DNA from: CADAWZ01 sp045114665
GTDB taxonomy: Bacteria; Vulcanimicrobiota; CADAWZ01
Direction: 5' to 3'
Assembly (NCBI GenBank): GCA_045114665.1
Contig: JBGUKW010000046.1
Coordinates: forward strand, 1 to 18,802
Length of the DNA stretch: 18,802 bases
Shown here: positions 14,128-18,802 of the stretch, piece by piece
Layout: every line of letters begins with the position of its first letter
Position numbering within the stretch: position 1 is the first letter of the stretch
The notes under the pieces: generated by a model
Told to the model about the DNA's origin: nothing
Seen by the model: the letters and a program-made list of their open reading frames with translations, nothing else
Database searches by the model: none
Made by a program: the position numbers and the translations under genes

Positions 14128-14754
14128 ATGGAAAAAGATTTTGAATTAACAACAGAAGAAGGAATTTCAAATAAAGTTCCATTTAGAATAAAAAGTGGAA
14201 ATTTTTGTGATTCTTATGTAGAAGTTGAAATATCTGATGAAACAAAACAAATAGAATATTCAGATATTGAATATATTTGTGCTGGTATAATAAAAGACAA
14301 AACTTTATCTGCAAGTCCACCAAAAACAGGACTTGGAAAGATGCTGAATAGTTTGTTTAGTAAAGATGTCAGTAAAGATGAAGAAAATACTCCTATTGTA
14401 AAAACTTTTTACTTACTTGATATATATGTAAAAAATCAGACTGTTCCATTTAGAATAAATGGTGGATTTGTAAATTATAAGTCTTTTTTGAAGAAAATAG
14501 GTTATATAAGTTTGGAAAATTTCAAAATGCTTTTAAAGGAATTTGCTTTTAGAGCAAAAACAAGCAAATTTAATAAAACAGCTTTTGATTTTATAAAGAA
14601 ATATCCTGTAAAAAAGTCTTATATATCTGAGCTTGAATTTCTTATTGAATCTTCAGAAGAAAGAAAAAAGTTAGAACTTAGAAATACTTGGAATGACATC
14701 ATTGAAGAAGATGAAAAAAAAATATCAAATGATAATAATGATGAAAAACAATAG
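14128..14754 (+). CDS. Conserved-looking unknown protein with duplicated VPFRI motif
   Basis: I do not recognise this 208-residue cytoplasmic protein. It lacks a signal peptide and membrane segments. VPFRIKSG at residue 17 recurs as VPFRINGG at 106, and the two share 17 identical bases. Between them, IEYSDIEYICAGIIKDK and TFYLLDIYVKNQ read like beta strands of a PH-like or YcxB-like fold, which would parallel the PH-like domain of the large scaffold protein; this is a weak impression. The SDIEYICAG strand and the later NYKSFLKKIG segment are the most likely conserved features. The tail from about 175 is charged. It sits 21 bases after the third pilT, with an AGGAG site five bases before the ATG, and 26 bases before the flavoprotein, so it probably shares their transcript. 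It could be a regulator or partner of the ATPases. Confidence 0.75.
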   Translation: MEKDFELTTEEGISNKVPFRIKSGNFCDSYVEVEISDETKQIEYSDIEYICAGIIKDKTLSASPPKTGLGKMLNSLFSKDVSKDEENTPIVKTFYLLDIYVKNQTVPFRINGGFVNYKSFLKKIGYISLENFKMLLKEFAFRAKTSKFNKTAFDFIKKYPVKKSYISELEFLIESSEERKKLELRNTWNDIIEEDEKKISNDNNDEKQ

Positions 14755-14768
14755 ATAAAAAGTAACTT

Positions 14769-14773
14769 GGAGG
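14769..14773 (+). promoter_or_regulatory. GGAGG ribosome site that fixes a TTG start
   Basis: GGAGG lies seven bases before TTG at 14781. No in-frame ATG precedes the conserved FTDARFQAE segment, so this site decides the start of the flavoprotein. Confidence 0.85.
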
Positions 14774-14780
14774 TATAATT

Positions 14781-16898
14781 TTGGCAAACTCAGTATTTTT
14801 CACAGATGCTCGCTTTCAAGCTGAAGTAGATCATTGCTTGCATTGTAAACAAAAACCTTGTGTGAAAGCATGTCCTGTTGGTTGTTCTCCTTATAGATTT
14901 ATACAATCTATAAAGACAGGCGAAAAATCCGATTATCGTCGTGCTACAGAAGAAATATTAAGTTCAAATCCACTTGGTGGAATATGTGGACTTGTATGCT
15001 ATCGCAAATTTTGCATGTCTGCTTGTACTCTTGGTAAATTTGATCATGCCGTTAATATACCTGCAATTCAGGCAAAAATAATCCAAAAAGCAAAAGAATT
15101 GGGAGTTGTCGATATTTGGGAAACTCCTGAAAAAAATGGAAAGAAAATTGCCATAATTGGAGCGGGACCATCTGGACTTACGGCGGGTGTAACACTTGCC
15201 CAAAAGGGATATGAAGTTGACATATATGAAAAAGAATCAAAAGCAGGTGGAGCTTGTAGATTTATTGCAAAAGACAAACTTCCTGCTTCTGTAATTGATT
15301 CAGATATAGATTTTATATTTAAAAATAAAAATATAAATTTTAAACCAAATACAAATATTTCAAATATAGATGAATTAAAAGGCTATGATTCTGTAATTGT
15401 TGCTGTTGGTATAAATAGACCTGACAGCAAAAAAGACGAAAAAATTCCTGACATGGCTTTTTATTATTCAAAAACGAATAAATCATCTTTTGAAATTCCA
15501 AAAAATGAGAAAATTTTTGCCTGTGGCGATTTTAAAAATGGTGCAACATCTGTTGTTGAAGCTGTAGCTTCTGGTAAAAATGTCGCTTTTGAAGTAGATT
15601 CATTTTTGTCAAATAAAGAAAAGCCAATTATTGAAATAGATACAAGAAATGATTTAAAAATACATAGTGCAAAACTTCCAGTTTCGATTGAAACAGATTT
15701 CTTTGGCAAAAAGATATCTTCTCCATTCTTGCTTTCTGCAGCACCACCTACTGATGGATATGAGCAGATGAAAAAGGCTTATGAAGCAGGTTGGGTAGGC
15801 GGAATAATGAAAACTGCATTTGATGATGTACCTATTCATATTCCTGCAGAATATATGTTTAGGATATCTGATGACACTTATGGAAATTGTGATAATGTTT
15901 CAGCTCATCCTCTAAAAAGGGTTTGTGAAGAAGTAAAAAGATTGGTAAAAGAATTTCCTGATAAATTGACTATTGCTTCAACTGGTGGTCCTGTTACAGG
16001 CAATGATGAAGAAGATAAAAAACAGTGGCAGAAAAATACAAAAATGCTTGAAGAAGCAGGAGCTATGGCTGTTGAATATAGTCTTTCATGTCCACAGGGT
16101 GGAGATGGGACAGAAGGAAATATAGTTTCTCAGAATCCTGTCCTTTCTGCAAAAATTATAGATTGGGTTATGGAATGTTCCGATCCTGATATTCCAAAGA
16201 TTTTTAAATTAACTGCACAAGTTACATCTATAAAGACAATAGCAAATGCCATAAAAAAAGTATATGATAAATATCCAAACAAGAAGGCTGGTATAACTCT
16301 TGCAAATTCTTTCCCTTCTATGTGCTTTAGAAAAGGTTATAAAGAAGATTGGGAACAGGGCGTTGTCGTTGGAATGAGTGGAAGAGGTGTTGTTCCTATC
16401 AGCAATTTGAGCCTCTCTACTGCTTCTGATTGTGGATTGGTCATTTCAGGAAATGGTGGTCCTATGAATTATTTAGAAGCTACTAATTTCCTTGCATTGG
16501 GTGCTAAAAATGTACAATTTTGTACTCTTGCTATGAGAGATGGATTAGATGTAATAGATGAGTTAAATTCTGGTCTTTCATATTTTATGAAGGAAAGAGG
16601 TATTAATTCTGTAGAAGAACTTATTGGAATTGCCAATAGAACTGGAGATGGTTCTGTAACTGATTTTATAAATCTTTCTCCTGTAAAGAAAATTCCTACT
16701 GTTGACAAAGATTTATGTATTGCTTGTGGTTGTTGTTCAAGATGTTCATATTTTGGAATAACTGCCGATGAAGATGGATATCCTATTATACACCCTGAAA
16801 ATTGTGTTGGGTGCAGTATATGTGTTCGTAAATGTATTTCAGGAGCTTTAATTCTTAGGAATAGAACTGAAGAGGAAACTAAGGCACTAAAACATTAA
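14781..16898 (+). CDS. Dihydropyrimidine-dehydrogenase-like iron-sulfur flavoprotein, NAD(P)H domain missing
   Basis: A 705-residue fusion resembling joined PreT and PreA, or animal dihydropyrimidine dehydrogenase (about 1000 residues). Domains: an N-terminal cluster domain with Cys19, 22, 27, 31, 35, 69, 73, 78 and 82; an FAD motif IIGAGPSG at 125-132, closed by the FACGDFKNGATSVVEAVASG block at 246-265; an FMN-binding dihydroorotate-dehydrogenase-like barrel at about 300-615 (SAPPTDGYE, SLSCPQGGDG, NGGPMNYLEA); and two C-terminal 4Fe-4S motifs with Cys646, 649, 652, 655 and Cys675, 678, 681, 685. Only about 35 residues separate VIVAVG (205-210) from the ACGD block, where relatives have a whole NAD(P)H-binding domain. 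The loop that carries the catalytic Cys in the pyrimidine enzyme (GLACGQDP) reads GNIVSQNP at 446-453, without Cys. Uracil or thymine reduction is therefore doubtful. Ferredoxin could be the electron donor. Confidence 0.88.
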   Translation: MANSVFFTDARFQAEVDHCLHCKQKPCVKACPVGCSPYRFIQSIKTGEKSDYRRATEEILSSNPLGGICGLVCYRKFCMSACTLGKFDHAVNIPAIQAKIIQKAKELGVVDIWETPEKNGKKIAIIGAGPSGLTAGVTLAQKGYEVDIYEKESKAGGACRFIAKDKLPASVIDSDIDFIFKNKNINFKPNTNISNIDELKGYDSVIVAVGINRPDSKKDEKIPDMAFYYSKTNKSSFEIPKNEKIFACGDFKNGATSVVEAVASGKNVAFEVDSFLSNKEKPIIEIDTRNDLKIHSAKLPVSIETDFFGKKISSPFLLSAAPPTDGYEQMKKAYEAGWVGGIMKTAFDDVPIHIPAEYMFRISDDTYGNCDNVSAHPLKRVCEEVKRLVKEFPDKLTIASTGGPVTGNDEEDKKQWQKNTKMLEEAGAMAVEYSLSCPQGGDGTEGNIVSQNPVLSAKIIDWVMECSDPDIPKIFKLTAQVTSIKTIANAIKKVYDKYPNKKAGITLANSFPSMCFRKGYKEDWEQGVVVGMSGRGVVPISNLSLSTASDCGLVISGNGGPMNYLEATNFLALGAKNVQFCTLAMRDGLDVIDELNSGLSYFMKERGINSVEELIGIANRTGDGSVTDFINLSPVKKIPTVDKDLCIACGCCSRCSYFGITADEDGYPIIHPENCVGCSICVRKCISGALILRNRTEEETKALKH

Positions 16899-16944
16899 AT
16901 TTTTATATAGTTTATTTTGAAGCTGAAAAAAGGAGCCGTATTTT

Positions 16945-18802
16945 ATGCAAGAAGAAGCTTTAGAACTTTTGGAACGTGCTAAACAATTAAATCCTGTATC
17001 TGATGGAAGTGAGTTTAGTTCTTTATTAAAAAGATCTATTGAACTTGATCCTAATAATGGAGAACCTCATATTTATTTGGGATTGTACTATTACAAAGCA
17101 AGAAATTTTGAAAAAGCATGTGAAGAATTAAGCGAGGGGCTTAATATAGATTGTTTTGCTGCAAATAATGTGAGTCTTGCACAACAGGCCTATGTGGCAC
17201 TTGGTAAGACATATAGTCAGCAAGGTAATAAAGAAATGGCATTGATGTCATTCAGGTCTTTGATAGGTTTATATCCTGAAACTAAAGTTTCTGAAAAACT
17301 TGCACAACAGATTTATGGAAACAAAGATATAGACCCTATATGGCTTAAATATTATGATGAAGGTTGTGAGGCTTTTTCAGATGGCAGATTTGATGAAGCT
17401 GAAGAATTGTTTGAAGCAGCAGAGAATATAAATGATTCTTTTCCTTGGATTCAGTATCATCTTGGTTTAATTTATGATGCAAGAGGTGATATTGACAGTG
17501 CTACTTACAGTTTTTTGAGAGCCATTGAAGAAGAGAGACATTTCCTTTTCTGTATAGCTCTTGCCAATGCTTGTTACAAACTTGGCAATACAAACGAAGA
17601 GAGAAAATGTCTTAATCAAGCACTGAGTATAAATAAACATTATGCAGGAAAGATTTTGAATGGTATTGATGAGGCCTTAAATTTGGGAGATACAAGTAGA
17701 GCTGAATTTTTGGCAGAGGTTATAAATAACCAACTTCCAGATACTTATTATTCAGAACAGGCTTCGCATTATATAGAAGATTTCAAAAATGGTACATTGT
17801 CTTCTCCAAATGTTCCGTCTGAATTGATAGGTGAGATATATCAAGATGAACAAGAATTTATGTTTGGTTCTTCTGAAAAAGAGGAAGAAATTACTCATGA
17901 AACTTCTAAATTGAATCCTAAAACTGTTCCTGAAAGTGTTGTTAAACAACAGGAAGAAAGATATGCAGAAGAGGTTGAAGAAGATACTTATAAAGAAGAT
18001 ATAGTAGAGCCTGTTGTAAAAAGAAAAATTTCTATCTCACCTGTAACTAATGAAATTAAGGAAGAAATTTCAGATGATGAAGCAGATGAATATCAACAGA
18101 AGATAGTAAGTCAAATTCAAAGTTTGAAAAAGGAAAAGGTCGAGAAAGAAAATATACAGAGAGTCGAAGAGACAGAAGAATATGAAGAAGTAAAAGAAGA
18201 CATAGAGCCAGATATGTCTGCATATGATAGAAGTTTTTCAAGTGATACTTCTTCTGATAAATATTTTGAACAGCAAGATTTTTCTGATGATAAAGTAGAT
18301 GAGACTTTTGCAGAAGATGATTATAAGTCAACTGGTCTTGCTTCTATGTTGACTGAAGCTGTTTCATCTGTTGAGAATTATGTTGAAGGTTATAAAATAG
18401 CTCCAGAAGTTGCAGATAAAATGGTTGAAGATATTAAAGAAGCAAGTATATCTGCAAGAACAGTTCTTGATGAAATAAAACAATTATGTAAAATACAGAT
18501 AATAGCAATAAGAAAGCAAAATGAGCTTTTCCTTGAAGCTGTTAGAAGAGAAGTTGAAAATGTAACATTACAGGCTTGTACTTCTATTGAAGATTTGGAA
18601 AAAGCTCTTGAAGTAAAAATTAAAGAATCTGCAAAAGAACTTATTATTGAAGAAGAACAGAAGAAGTTACTTGAAGAGACTGAAGAATCGGATGAAGAGG
18701 AAACAGAGACTGAAGAATCGGATGAAGAAGAAACAGAGACTGAAGAATCTGATGAAGAAGAAACAGAGACTGAAGAATCTGATGAAGAAGAAACAGAGAC
18801 TG
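16945..18802 (+). CDS. TPR protein with acidic disordered region and helical C-terminal part (partial)
   Basis: It starts at ATG 16945 with a good AGGAG site nine bases upstream, and stays open to the window edge (619 codons). Residues 1 to about 260 hold several tetratricopeptide-like helical pairs, for example EPHIYLGLYYYKARNFEKA, ALGKTYSQQGNKEMALMSF and IQYHLGLIYDARGDIDSA, which usually mediate protein-protein contacts. Residues about 290-465 are acidic, Ser-rich and probably disordered. About 465-575 is a helical region (SMLTEAVSSVENYVEGY, VADKMVEDIKEASISA, LEAVRREVENVTLQAC). From 578 a 10-residue acidic repeat TEESDEEETE runs off the edge. There is no signal peptide or membrane segment, so it is probably cytoplasmic. 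Its style (binding domain plus long charged repeats) echoes the 1262-residue scaffold. It follows the flavoprotein by 46 bases in the same direction without a terminator. Confidence 0.9.
   Translation, partial: MQEEALELLERAKQLNPVSDGSEFSSLLKRSIELDPNNGEPHIYLGLYYYKARNFEKACEELSEGLNIDCFAANNVSLAQQAYVALGKTYSQQGNKEMALMSFRSLIGLYPETKVSEKLAQQIYGNKDIDPIWLKYYDEGCEAFSDGRFDEAEELFEAAENINDSFPWIQYHLGLIYDARGDIDSATYSFLRAIEEERHFLFCIALANACYKLGNTNEERKCLNQALSINKHYAGKILNGIDEALNLGDTSRAEFLAEVINNQLPDTYYSEQASHYIEDFKNGTLSSPNVPSELIGEIYQDEQEFMFGSSEKEEEITHETSKLNPKTVPESVVKQQEERYAEEVEEDTYKEDIVEPVVKRKISISPVTNEIKEEISDDEADEYQQKIVSQIQSLKKEKVEKENIQRVEETEEYEEVKEDIEPDMSAYDRSFSSDTSSDKYFEQQDFSDDKVDETFAEDDYKSTGLASMLTEAVSSVENYVEGYKIAPEVADKMVEDIKEASISARTVLDEIKQLCKIQIIAIRKQNELFLEAVRREVENVTLQACTSIEDLEKALEVKIKESAKELIIEEEQKKLLEETEESDEEETETEESDEEETETEESDEEETETEESDEEETET
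18679..18802 (+). repeat. 30-bp acidic minisatellite at the window edge
   Basis: Units start at 18679, 18709, 18739 and 18769 and continue past 18802. Each encodes TEESDEEETE. The copies are nearly identical and differ mainly at TCG/TCT and GAG/GAA wobble positions. The true copy number lies outside the window. Confidence 0.95.

Noticed and set aside
17752..18331. Two minus-strand open frames inside the TPR gene.
   Set aside because: They are antisense to a continuous coding frame with good start and ribosome site, and they have no ribosome sites or recognisable domains.
18679..18802. CRISPR-like 30-bp repeats at the right edge.
   Set aside because: The copies are contiguous without spacers, are in frame with the TPR gene and differ at wobble positions, so they are coding repeats.

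Overview
The window is bacterial, low in GC (about 30% by eye), and has compact co-directional operons, Shine-Dalgarno sites and several GTG/TTG starts. A PTS permease, a periplasmic-type lytic transglycosylase with a signal peptide and three PilT-family ATPases point to a bacterium with a murein wall and type IV pilus-like machinery, probably with an outer membrane. I cannot assign a phylum. The many repeat-rich acidic proteins, the divergent versions of known families and the unusual fusions suggest an uncultured or poorly sampled lineage. I see no tRNA, rRNA, CRISPR array, transposase or phage gene.

Layout. (1) Bases 1-2206, minus strand: a lactose/cellobiose-type PTS EIIC overlaps a downstream exported protein that runs off the left edge. 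(2) Bases 2335-6790, plus strand: a 1262-residue membrane-anchored scaffold-like protein with a PH-like domain and five families of in-frame tandem repeats, including about 19 Phe-Gly dipeptides, then an overlapping SAM methyltransferase. (3) Bases 6802-7242: a stand-alone unit (promoter, strong ribosome site, 105-residue Cys-rich protein) ending in a 30-bp perfect stem that also terminates the convergent lytic transglycosylase gene (7243-7920). (4) Bases 8072-9074: an 18-bp palindrome, a promoter and a zinc-ribbon membrane protein. (5) Bases 9166-14754: canonical PilT, a degenerate PilT paralogue, a 90-bp tandem repeat that duplicates the end of that gene, a degenerate-PHP/HAD fusion, a third PilT/PilU-like ATPase and an unknown protein. 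(6) Bases 14781-18802: a shortened dihydropyrimidine-dehydrogenase-like flavoprotein without a recognisable NAD(P)H domain, then a TPR protein with an acidic 30-bp repeat that runs off the right edge.

How the genes may work together. The PilT trio suggests pilus retraction or twitching motility in which at least one ATPase-like subunit has become non-catalytic and possibly regulatory. Two large, highly charged, repeat-rich proteins flank the ATPase genes: the membrane-anchored FG/SGKLPDL protein and the TPR protein. They look like multivalent scaffolds. A link between these scaffolds and the PilT machine is inference from proximity only.

The best candidate for something undescribed is the 2335-6123 protein, which combines a membrane anchor, a PH-like fold, a nucleoporin-like FG tract and ten copies of a 15-residue motif. 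Next are the PilT paralogue with lost catalytic boxes and the truncated DPD-like enzyme.
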